From Ferruginibacter sp. (GTDB lineage: Bacteria; Bacteroidota; Bacteroidia; Chitinophagales; Chitinophagaceae), in contig NZ_JAQBNR010000015.1 in the NCBI RefSeq assembly GCF_028288465.1, positions 186,001 to 250,000 on the forward strand: a stretch of DNA of 64,000 nucleotides, written 5' to 3'. Each line of letters opens with the position of its first letter. Positions within the stretch are counted from its first letter, which is position 1. The notes below the pieces were generated by a model that was given only the letters and a program-made list of their open reading frames with translations, was not told the origin of the DNA and made no database searches. Made by a program: the position numbers and the translations under genes. Positions 38,049 through 46,042 of the stretch are shown here, piece after piece.

Positions 38049-40676
38049 ATGAAAGAAAAATCAGGGCGCCGCTCCTTTATAAAAAATGTAAGCATGGGCA
38101 GCATCAGTGCTGCTATTTTACCTGCAGGTCTTGTTACTGCCACCAATCCAAAGCCAGAAAATGAACCCGGCGAAAATCAATCACCGCAAAAAAATACCAG
38201 GCCGTACAATACAGCCTATCAGGGCGCTAATCTTAACAGGGTGGCGTTTCCTTTGGGCGGCCTCGGCGCAGGTATGTTTTGTATGGAAGGTACAGGTGCT
38301 ATCTCTCATATGTCCGTTCGCAACAGGCCCGAAATATTTCATACACCAAGCATGTTTGCCGCCATATCAGTTAAGGGATTAAAAAATGGCGCTAAACTCT
38401 TAGAAGGCCCGGTGCCTGACTGGAAAAAATTTGGGCAGCGTAGCGCAGGTAACGGATCAGAAGGCGCTACCATCGGGTTGCCCCATTTTCGTCATGCCAG
38501 CTTCACAACTCAGTTTCCATTTGGTCATATTGATCTTAGTGACAGCGATATCCCGCTAAAAATAAAATTGACTGGCTGGAGTCCTTTCGTTCCAACTGAA
38601 GATGATCAGTCAGGGTTGCCAGTTGCCGCAATGGAATACCAGTTTACAAACACAGGAAAAACCACGGCAGAGGCCGTTTTTTCTTTTAACTCAAAAAATT
38701 TTTTAAAGATAGATGAAGGCAGGAATGCGATCCATTCTTTGGAACATGGATTTGTTTTAACAGAAGCTGGCACAACAGAAAAGCCACAACCGTCCAGTTT
38801 TGCAATTTTTACAGATGATGCTGCTACAATAGTTGACCATTGCTGGTTCAGGGGCGGCTGGTGGGATCCGTTAACCATGGCCTGGAACACGGTGAAAACA
38901 GGCGAGGTGAAATCCGTAGCACCGGTTGAAAAAGATGCGCCGGGAGCTTCTTTGTATGTGCCCTTTTCCATCGCACCGGGCAAAGAAAAAACAATCCGGG
39001 TAATGATGGCCTGGTTTACCCCTGACTCTGATTTAACCTTTGGCGATGTGGGTAAACGCAAAGAAAACTGTGATCCGGCTTCGGGTTGCTGTAACTCACC
39101 CGCTGATATAGGTTTGGATAAATATGATCATGATTTTGATGGTAAGTTTTATAAGCCCTGGTACAGCAGCCGGTTTAAAAATGTAGAGGAAGTTGCTGCG
39201 CACTGGTTAAAGCAGTACGAAACGTTGAAGAAAAATTCATTGCTGTTTACAAAAGCTTTTTATGCAAGCACATTGCCACCGGAAGTGGTAGAAGCGGTGG
39301 CAGCTAACCTCACTATTTTAAAATCACCTACCATGATGCGCCAGTATGATGGCCGCTTATGGAACTGGGAGGGCTGTGGCGATGATGGTGGCTGCTGCCA
39401 TGGAAGCTGCACGCATGTATGGAATTATACGCAGGCTGTAGCCCATCTGTTTCCTGCCCTCGAAAGAAGTTTACGCAACACAGAATTCTGCGAAAGCCAG
39501 GACGAAAAAGGCCATCAGAATTTCAGGGCAGTCTTGCCCATCAAGCCTGCTACGCATGAGTTTCATTCGGCTGCCGATGGACAGTTGGGTGGCATTATGA
39601 AAGTGTACAGGGAGTGGCGGGTAAGTGGTGATACCGGCTGGCTTAAAAAAATATTTCCCATGGTGCAAAAAAGTATGGATTACTGTATTGCTACGTGGGA
39701 TCCGAGACACGTGGGTGTTATTGAAGAACCGCACCACAATACCTATGACATAGAATTTTGGGGCCCCGATGGCATGCACACCAGCTTTTATGTGGGCGCC
39801 CTGCAGGCCACCATTGAGATGGGTAAATTTTTAGGGAAAGATACCGCAGCTTACCAGCAGTTACACAGCAGCGCCAAAAAAATGATGGAAACCGCTTTGT
39901 ATGATGGTGAATATTTTATCCAGCAGATAAAAGTAGAGGGATTGAATGCAAAAAATCCAGCCACGGAAAAATCATTTGGCGGCGAATACTCGGCGGAAGC
40001 AAGAGAGTTGCTGGATAAGGAAGGTCCTAAATACCAGTATGGCAAAGGTTGTTTGTCTGATGGTATACTGGGTGCCTGGATTGGCCGTATGTGCGGCCTG
40101 GAAGACACGATTGACCAGGCAAAAATTGCAAGCCATTTAAAAGCCATTCATAAATACAATTTAAAAGATAATTTAAGTGAACATGCCAATCCGCAACGTC
40201 CCGCCTATGCGGCTGGAGAAGAAGGAGGTTTGTTATTGTGTACCTGGCCCAAGGGTGGAAAATTATCTTTGCCCTTCGTATACAGCGATGAAGTATGGAC
40301 GGGTATCGAACACCAGGTGGCATCGCATTTAATGCTGATGGGCTATGTAAAAGAAGGATTGGAGGTTTTGCGTGCCTCACGTGACCGCTACGACGGCCGT
40401 GTAAGAAACCCATTCAATGAATATGAATGCGGGCACTGGTATGCACGGGCCTTATCAAGTTATGGATACCTGCAGGCGCTCACTGGTGTACGGTATGATG
40501 GTGTTGATAAGACCCTGTTTGTAGATTCAAAAATTGGCGACTTCACTTCTTTCTTGTCAACCGAAACGGGCTTTGGAACGGTAACATTAAAAGCCGGCAA
40601 AGTTTCTGTGAATGTCGTATACGGAAAAATAGACGTCAGCAAAATAATGGTAAGCGGTAAACAAATGCATGCATAA
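38049..40676 (+). CDS. GH116 family glycoside hydrolase
   Basis: About 875 residues. An N-terminal twin-arginine-like signal (RRSFIKNVSMGSISAAIL) suggests export by Tat. The GH116 body has AYQGANLNRVAFPLGGLGAG near residue 60 and the active-site segments LWNWEGCGDDGGCCHGS (Glu about residue 441) and HNTYDIEFWGPDG (Asp about residue 567), the likely nucleophile and acid/base by comparison with GBA2-like enzymes. Substrates in the family include beta-glucosides, xylosides and glucosylceramide. The Cys-rich CCHGSCTHV and CDPASGCCNS stretches are notable. The stop overlaps the ATG of an FKBP gene by one base (TAATG at 40674). Confidence 0.88.
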   Translation: MKEKSGRRSFIKNVSMGSISAAILPAGLVTATNPKPENEPGENQSPQKNTRPYNTAYQGANLNRVAFPLGGLGAGMFCMEGTGAISHMSVRNRPEIFHTPSMFAAISVKGLKNGAKLLEGPVPDWKKFGQRSAGNGSEGATIGLPHFRHASFTTQFPFGHIDLSDSDIPLKIKLTGWSPFVPTEDDQSGLPVAAMEYQFTNTGKTTAEAVFSFNSKNFLKIDEGRNAIHSLEHGFVLTEAGTTEKPQPSSFAIFTDDAATIVDHCWFRGGWWDPLTMAWNTVKTGEVKSVAPVEKDAPGASLYVPFSIAPGKEKTIRVMMAWFTPDSDLTFGDVGKRKENCDPASGCCNSPADIGLDKYDHDFDGKFYKPWYSSRFKNVEEVAAHWLKQYETLKKNSLLFTKAFYASTLPPEVVEAVAANLTILKSPTMMRQYDGRLWNWEGCGDDGGCCHGSCTHVWNYTQAVAHLFPALERSLRNTEFCESQDEKGHQNFRAVLPIKPATHEFHSAADGQLGGIMKVYREWRVSGDTGWLKKIFPMVQKSMDYCIATWDPRHVGVIEEPHHNTYDIEFWGPDGMHTSFYVGALQATIEMGKFLGKDTAAYQQLHSSAKKMMETALYDGEYFIQQIKVEGLNAKNPATEKSFGGEYSAEARELLDKEGPKYQYGKGCLSDGILGAWIGRMCGLEDTIDQAKIASHLKAIHKYNLKDNLSEHANPQRPAYAAGEEGGLLLCTWPKGGKLSLPFVYSDEVWTGIEHQVASHLMLMGYVKEGLEVLRASRDRYDGRVRNPFNEYECGHWYARALSSYGYLQALTGVRYDGVDKTLFVDSKIGDFTSFLSTETGFGTVTLKAGKVSVNVVYGKIDVSKIMVSGKQMHA

Positions 40677-41038
40677 TGGAAGCGTCAACAAATTGCGTGG
40701 TAACTATCCGCTACATTATGAAAAATGAGCAAGGCGAAGTATTGGAAAATACCATGACGGGTGAACCGGTCGCTTATCTGCACGGCGGTACCGGTATTTT
40801 GGAAATACTGCAGCAGCAATTGGAAGGGTTAAAGACGGGCGATAAAAAAACAGTGCATTTACCTGCTAAAGCTGGTTTAACAGAGCGCAGTTTTATTTTT
40901 GAAGTAATAGTGGATGATGTGCGTACAGCATCCAGCGAAGAATTGTTATTGGGCTACCCCGTACGGCTGCCAGTTGAAGCCTGTGATGCCGATTGTGACT
41001 GTTACAAAGAAGTGCACCAACATAAAAATGTACAATGA
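40676..41038 (+). CDS. SlyD-like FKBP-type peptidyl-prolyl isomerase
   Basis: About 120 residues. The FKBP fold with MEASTNCVVTIRYIMKNEQG, PVAYLHGGTGILEILQQQLE and GDKKTVHLPAKAG matches the SlyD-like class, which lacks part of the usual active site in the insert. The C-terminus VEACDADCDCYKEVHQHK is Cys/His-rich like the metal-binding tail of SlyD, though much shorter. It would help fold a protein and handle metal in the cytoplasm. Stop/start overlaps join it to the GH116 gene before it and to the CobW-type gene after it (ATGA), an unusual three-gene translational coupling. Confidence 0.75.
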   Translation: MEASTNCVVTIRYIMKNEQGEVLENTMTGEPVAYLHGGTGILEILQQQLEGLKTGDKKTVHLPAKAGLTERSFIFEVIVDDVRTASSEELLLGYPVRLPVEACDADCDCYKEVHQHKNVQ

Positions 41039-42093
41039 AAATTCACTTATTAAGCGGATTTTTAGGAAGTGGAAAAACTACGGCGATCCATGCAGCTGCC
41101 AGGACACTGTTGCAGCAAGGCATTCATACAAGTGTTATTACAAACGACCAGGGAATTAAACTCGTGGATGGAGATTTTTTTAAAAGCACCGGCATCCCGG
41201 GCCGCCAGGTTACAGGAGGATGCTTCTGCTGTAATTTCGCTGCACTGGACAGCAGCATTCAATCGCTTGTAACCGCAAATAATACAGCCGTAATTTTTGC
41301 AGAGTCGGTCGGTTCATGTACCGATATTGTTGCCACGGTTTTAAAGCCTTTACTGCAATTTTATCCTGCAGCGCAGGTAACCATTTCTGCCTTTGCAGAT
41401 GTACGGCTGTTGCAGCTCATGCTGAATGGAGGAACGAATTTGTTTGATGAAACGGTAAACTATATTTATTTAAAACAGCTGGAAGAAGCGGGCATTATTG
41501 TGGTTAATAAAATGGATCTTATTGATCAAACAACACTTGCTGAGATAAAGGTTTTGATGCAACAAAAATATCCGGGTAAAATTATATTGTTTCAGAATTC
41601 AATGGTTGAAAATGATATTGTAAAATGGATCGATACAATCAATCACGAAGATTCATCCGGCAGCCTGGCATCGCTGGATATCAACTACGATACCTATGCA
41701 GCTGGTGAAGCAAAACTTGGCTGGCTCGACCAGGAACTTGAAATTCACAGCAGTGATAATAGTGCATTGCAGCTGGCTGAAGATCTTGTCAATTTGATTT
41801 ATAAAAAAATTGTTGAGCAACGATATGTCATTGGTCATTTAAAAATGCTGATCAATGCAACAAATAAAATTAGTTTTACCAATGACCATGATGTTATGGT
41901 TGAAATAAAAAAAACACCATCAACATTGGCCACATTACTCATAAACGCAAGGGTACAAACAGATGCTGAAGATATAGTTCAGCTTGTTTCAGCAGCAGTA
42001 GACCAAATTGAAAAAAGATCCGGATGTAAAATAGTTGTCTTTAACCAGTCTGCCTTTCAGCCGGGTTATCCAAAACCATTATACAGATTGTAA
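41035..42093 (+). CDS. CobW/COG0523-type metallochaperone GTPase
   Basis: About 352 residues, a GTPase that delivers a metal to a partner enzyme. Walker A GFLGSGKTT (about residues 8-16), the GCFCC motif for metal binding (CxCC, about residue 60), a DxxG/NKMD motif (VVNKMDLID) and the C-terminal CobW-C-like domain are visible. The partner is unknown; it could be Zn, Fe or Co. The SlyD-like gene upstream and the PQQ dehydrogenase downstream may suggest metal supply (calcium is used by PQQ enzymes, but this family normally handles Zn, Fe, Co or Ni). ATGA overlap with the FKBP gene. Confidence 0.85.
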   Translation: MKIHLLSGFLGSGKTTAIHAAARTLLQQGIHTSVITNDQGIKLVDGDFFKSTGIPGRQVTGGCFCCNFAALDSSIQSLVTANNTAVIFAESVGSCTDIVATVLKPLLQFYPAAQVTISAFADVRLLQLMLNGGTNLFDETVNYIYLKQLEEAGIIVVNKMDLIDQTTLAEIKVLMQQKYPGKIILFQNSMVENDIVKWIDTINHEDSSGSLASLDINYDTYAAGEAKLGWLDQELEIHSSDNSALQLAEDLVNLIYKKIVEQRYVIGHLKMLINATNKISFTNDHDVMVEIKKTPSTLATLLINARVQTDAEDIVQLVSAAVDQIEKRSGCKIVVFNQSAFQPGYPKPLYRL

Positions 42094-42141
42094 AATGCTT
42101 AATTACTTTTCTTAAAAAATCTTTTCATCTAAATTTTGTCA

Positions 42142-44310
42142 ATGAAAAAAATCAATGCGCAGCTGTTTTATTGCCTCGTAATTATTTCAACCATCAGTTG
42201 CAACAAAAAAACAGGCGATGGCGGCTGGCCGCAATACAAAGGCTCTGATGCCAACATTCATTATTCCTCGCTTACACAAGTAGACACCAGCAATGTGACA
42301 CAACTAAAACTGGTTTGGGAGTATCATGCAGGCGGCGTAGACACGGCCAACCATTCGCAAATGCAATGCAACCCTATTATGATTGACGGATTGTTATATG
42401 GCGTTTCGCCCAACATGAAATTGTTTGCCATCGATGCGGCTACGGGTAAAGAAAAATGGCAGTTCAGTCCATTTGATTCATTGAATGGCGACAAGCGCAT
42501 GTTTTTTATTTTGAACAACTGTCGCGGCGTTACTTACTGGACGGATGGAAAAGAAGACAAGCGCATTTTGTATACAGCAGGCAGTAACCTGTATTGCGTC
42601 AATGCGCTGGATGGCAATCTGGTAAAGAGTTTCGGACAGGATGGAAAGATAGACCTGCACGATGGGCTGGACAGGGATGTGAAAGATCTTTTTATCACAA
42701 CAACAACGCCGGGCATTATCTTTAATGACCTCATCATCATGGGATCAAGGGTGGATGAAGGAGCCGCTGCTGCACCGGGACATATACGTGCCTTCAATGT
42801 TAAGACGGGTAAAAGAGCCTGGATATTTCACACCATACCTCATCCAGGCGAAGCAGGTTACGAAAGCTGGGACGACAGTACCGCATATCGTTTTATTGGT
42901 GGCGCCAATGTGTGGAGCGGTTTTAGCATGGATAAAGAAAGAGGCATAGTGTTCGCCTGCACCGGTTCAGCCAGCTATGATTTTTATGGTGGCAGAAGAA
43001 CGGGCAATAATTTGTATGCCAATTCTATACTAGCCCTGGATGCAGCAACTGGCAAAATGCGCTGGCATTTTCAAACGGTTCACCACGATGTGTGGGACAG
43101 GGATTTAAGTTCGCCACCAATCCTGGTAACCATTACAAGAGAAGGTAAGAAAATTGATGCGCTTGCAGTTACCACCAAATCTGGTTTTATATTTTTGTTT
43201 GACAGGGCCAATGGAAAACCCCTTAACCAAATTGTTGAAACACCGGTGCCCAATCAAAGCGATTTAACGGGCGAAAAATTATCGCCCACCCAACCCGTGC
43301 CGTCGTCTCCTGCGCCGTTCATGCGCCAGCTGATTACAGAGAAAGAACTCAATACCCTGCTGCCCGATTCATCCTACCAGGAGGTTAAAAAAAGATGGAC
43401 ATCCTATAAAAATGATAATATGTTTAACCCGCCTTCTTTGCAGGGAACAATCGTGTTTCCAGGCCTGGATGGTGGAGGGGAATGGGGCGGCCCAACCTTT
43501 GATCCAACCACGGGTTTATTGTACGTAAATGCAAACGAAATGGCCTGGGTAATTCAGGCGGTAGACATCAAAAACATTCCTGTGAAAGCAGAGCATTACC
43601 TGGAAGCCGGCACAAGATTGTATCGCTCCAATTGTATGACCTGTCATGGCCCGGAAAGAAAAGGTTCCGGTAATTTCCCTTCTTTGATCAATGTTGAAAA
43701 AAAATACACCGCAGCGTCTTTCGATACACTTATACAAAGTGGCCGCAGAATGATGCCCGCATTCAAACAATTGAATACGGTTGAAAGAAATGCCATCGCC
43801 TCTTTTGTATTGAACCTGCAGCCACAGCAAAATAAAAAGTTTGTGGATACCGCAGCGGCTAAAAAGAATGATCCTTTTAAACTGCCTTATACCATTACCG
43901 GGTACAATAAATTTTTAAGTAAAGAAGGGCTTCCCGCCATTGCACCACCGTGGGGAACTTTAAATGCAGTTGATCTTTCCACGGGTAAATATGTATGGAA
44001 AAAAAACTTTGGGAATGATCCCGCTTTTCCAAACGCCAAAGAACCAACAGGGGTTGAAAGCTACGGTGCATCGGTGGTTACGGCCGGCGGACTGTTATTT
44101 ATAGCCGCAGCAAAGGATGGCAAATTGCGTGCTTATAATAAGCGGAATGGTAATTTACTATGGCAGGTCGACTTGCCTGTTCCGGCCTACGCCACACCAG
44201 CCATTTATTCAATCAATGGCAAACAATATATTGTGATTGCCTGTGGTGGTGGTAAAATGAATACAGCCTCCGGCGATAGTTATGTGGCTTATGCGTTGCC
44301 AGACAAATAA
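42142..44310 (+). CDS. PQQ-type dehydrogenase with cytochrome c domain (second paralogue)
   Basis: About 722 residues, exported with a signal/lipobox (QLFYCLVIISTISC). It is a quinoprotein propeller with the same plan as the gene at 11522: VDTSNVTQLKLVWEYHAG, tryptophan-docking repeats (ALDAATGKMRWHFQT) and a haem motif CMTCH (about residues 498-502) in the middle, followed by the propeller closing segment GLPAIAPPWGTLNAVDLSTG. The two proteins align along most of their length. An in-frame TTG lies at 42136; ATG 42142 is the start. It follows the CobW gene by 48 bases and may belong to the same operon. Confidence 0.85.
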   Translation: MKKINAQLFYCLVIISTISCNKKTGDGGWPQYKGSDANIHYSSLTQVDTSNVTQLKLVWEYHAGGVDTANHSQMQCNPIMIDGLLYGVSPNMKLFAIDAATGKEKWQFSPFDSLNGDKRMFFILNNCRGVTYWTDGKEDKRILYTAGSNLYCVNALDGNLVKSFGQDGKIDLHDGLDRDVKDLFITTTTPGIIFNDLIIMGSRVDEGAAAAPGHIRAFNVKTGKRAWIFHTIPHPGEAGYESWDDSTAYRFIGGANVWSGFSMDKERGIVFACTGSASYDFYGGRRTGNNLYANSILALDAATGKMRWHFQTVHHDVWDRDLSSPPILVTITREGKKIDALAVTTKSGFIFLFDRANGKPLNQIVETPVPNQSDLTGEKLSPTQPVPSSPAPFMRQLITEKELNTLLPDSSYQEVKKRWTSYKNDNMFNPPSLQGTIVFPGLDGGGEWGGPTFDPTTGLLYVNANEMAWVIQAVDIKNIPVKAEHYLEAGTRLYRSNCMTCHGPERKGSGNFPSLINVEKKYTAASFDTLIQSGRRMMPAFKQLNTVERNAIASFVLNLQPQQNKKFVDTAAAKKNDPFKLPYTITGYNKFLSKEGLPAIAPPWGTLNAVDLSTGKYVWKKNFGNDPAFPNAKEPTGVESYGASVVTAGGLLFIAAAKDGKLRAYNKRNGNLLWQVDLPVPAYATPAIYSINGKQYIVIACGGGKMNTASGDSYVAYALPDK

Positions 44311-44409
44311 CTGAACGTGAAATGAATATAGCAAACAGCATTCTTTTATAAGTGATGGCAATAAGGTATATTACAACTCATAACAAACACCCGTTAAATA
44401 TCACATCAT

Positions 44410-45945
44410 ATGAAAAAGGCAAGTCTTACTATAACCTGTTTTCTATTGCTGCTGCAGTTGCTGGCACAAACAAAAACAATCACTCTTTCAAAAGAGAAAC
44501 TGAATGATAAAATCCGTGGCGGCTGGGCCGGCCAAACCATTGGCGTAACATTTGGCGGGCCTTACGAGTTTCGTTTTGACGGTACTTTTATTGGCGATTA
44601 CCAGTCGCTGTTATGGTATGATGGCTATTTAAAAAACACCATGCTCAACAACCCCGGTTTGTATGATGACCTGTATATGGACCTGACTTTTGTTGATGTG
44701 TTTGAAAAGTACGGACTCGATGCGCCGGTAGATTCTTTTGCCAATGCCTTTGCCCACGCCGGTTATGCGTTGTGGCATGCCAACCAGGCCGGCCGCTATA
44801 ATATCCTGCATGGCATGAAGGCGCCCATGTGCGGGCAATGGAAAAACAATCCGCATGCAGATTGTATTGACTACCAGATTGAGGCAGATTTTGCGGGCCT
44901 GATGAGTCCGGGTATGCCCAATACGGCTTCTGCTATCAGCGATAAAATTGGTCACATTATGAACTATGGCGATGGCTGGTATGGCGGTGTATTCGTTGGT
45001 GCGATGTATTCAATGGCATTTACTTCCAGCGACATTAATTATGTGGTGAGTGAGGCGTTAAAAACCATTCCAAAGCAAAGTGAATTTTACCAGTGCATCA
45101 ACGATGTGATTGGCTGGCATAAAAAATATCCGGCAGACTGGAAGCAAACCTGGCTGGAAGTACAAAAGAAATGGGCCAATGATATCGGTTGCCCGGATGG
45201 TGTATTTGCACCGTTTAACATAGATGCCAAAGTGAATGCGGCTTATGTTGTGATGGGATTATTGTATGGCGAAAAAGATTTTACAAAAACGCTTGAAATA
45301 GCCACCCGCTGCGGACAGGATGCGGATTGCAATCCATCAACAGCCGGTGGAATTTTAGGCGCCATCATGGGGTATGATAAAATACCTGCTTATTGGAAAA
45401 TGGGTTTAAAAGAAGCAGAGAACATTCCGTTTAAATACACTACCATGAGCCTGGATAATGTATATACCACCGGGTTAAAACACGCGTTGCAGAATATAGA
45501 AAGAAACGGCGGTAAAATAAATGGTGACAATATCAGCATCGTACTGCAATCACCGAAGCCGGTAAAGATGGAAAAATCTTTTGATGGTATTTACCCTGTC
45601 ACAAAAATTCCGGTAAAATGGTCAGATGCTAAGGATGCACTGAACTTTGAATTTGAAGGAACGGGTTTTGTTTTAAAAGGAGAGACCGCTGCCTGGGCAA
45701 GCACAACAGATTTCGTTTTTTCTACCCAATTATTTATTGACGACAAGCTGGTGGAATCCCCGGAACTGCCCGCCAACTACACAACACGCCGTCATGAACT
45801 TTGCTGGAAATACGATCTTTCAAAAGGAAAACACAAAGTGCAGTTGAAAATAGTAAACCCGTCTAAGGAATTTAATTTTAATGCAGGTGAGGTAATAGTG
45901 TATTCTGATAAGCCTGTGAACGGATTGCTGGCTAATAAGAGATAA
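44410..45945 (+). CDS. Secreted ADP-ribosylglycohydrolase family protein
   Basis: About 511 residues, with a signal peptide (MKKASLTITCFLLLLQLLAQ). The ADP-ribosylglycohydrolase fold is seen in NDKIRGGWAGQTIGVTFGGP, LYDDLYMDLTFVDVFEKYGL, and the metal-binding RCGQDADCNPSTAGGILGAI, which carries the family's conserved Asp residues. About the last 130 residues form an extra beta domain (FEGTGFVLKGETAAWASTTD). Family members mostly remove ADP-ribose in the cytoplasm; export here makes a sugar or nucleoside-like glycoside substrate more likely. It lies between the PQQ dehydrogenase and the rhamnosidase on the same strand. Confidence 0.84.
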   Translation: MKKASLTITCFLLLLQLLAQTKTITLSKEKLNDKIRGGWAGQTIGVTFGGPYEFRFDGTFIGDYQSLLWYDGYLKNTMLNNPGLYDDLYMDLTFVDVFEKYGLDAPVDSFANAFAHAGYALWHANQAGRYNILHGMKAPMCGQWKNNPHADCIDYQIEADFAGLMSPGMPNTASAISDKIGHIMNYGDGWYGGVFVGAMYSMAFTSSDINYVVSEALKTIPKQSEFYQCINDVIGWHKKYPADWKQTWLEVQKKWANDIGCPDGVFAPFNIDAKVNAAYVVMGLLYGEKDFTKTLEIATRCGQDADCNPSTAGGILGAIMGYDKIPAYWKMGLKEAENIPFKYTTMSLDNVYTTGLKHALQNIERNGGKINGDNISIVLQSPKPVKMEKSFDGIYPVTKIPVKWSDAKDALNFEFEGTGFVLKGETAAWASTTDFVFSTQLFIDDKLVESPELPANYTTRRHELCWKYDLSKGKHKVQLKIVNPSKEFNFNAGEVIVYSDKPVNGLLANKR

Positions 45946-45946
45946 A

Positions 45947-45981
45947 TGAGTGGTGAATGGTGAATGGTGAGTGGTGAATAG
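45947..45981 (+). repeat. Tandem 7-base repeat after ADP-ribosylglycohydrolase gene
   Basis: Five head-to-tail 7-base units (TGAGTGG, TGAATGG, TGAATGG, TGAGTGG, TGAATAG), starting one base after the stop codon and lying in the leader of the rhamnosidase gene. Unrelated in unit sequence to the arrays at 18017 and 20687 but equal in unit length. Confidence 0.85.
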
Positions 45982-46042
45982 CCAGTAATGAGTTGAGAGT
46001 AATCCTCCCGTGCCTGGTCCTTAATTAATCTTTCAAATTTTG

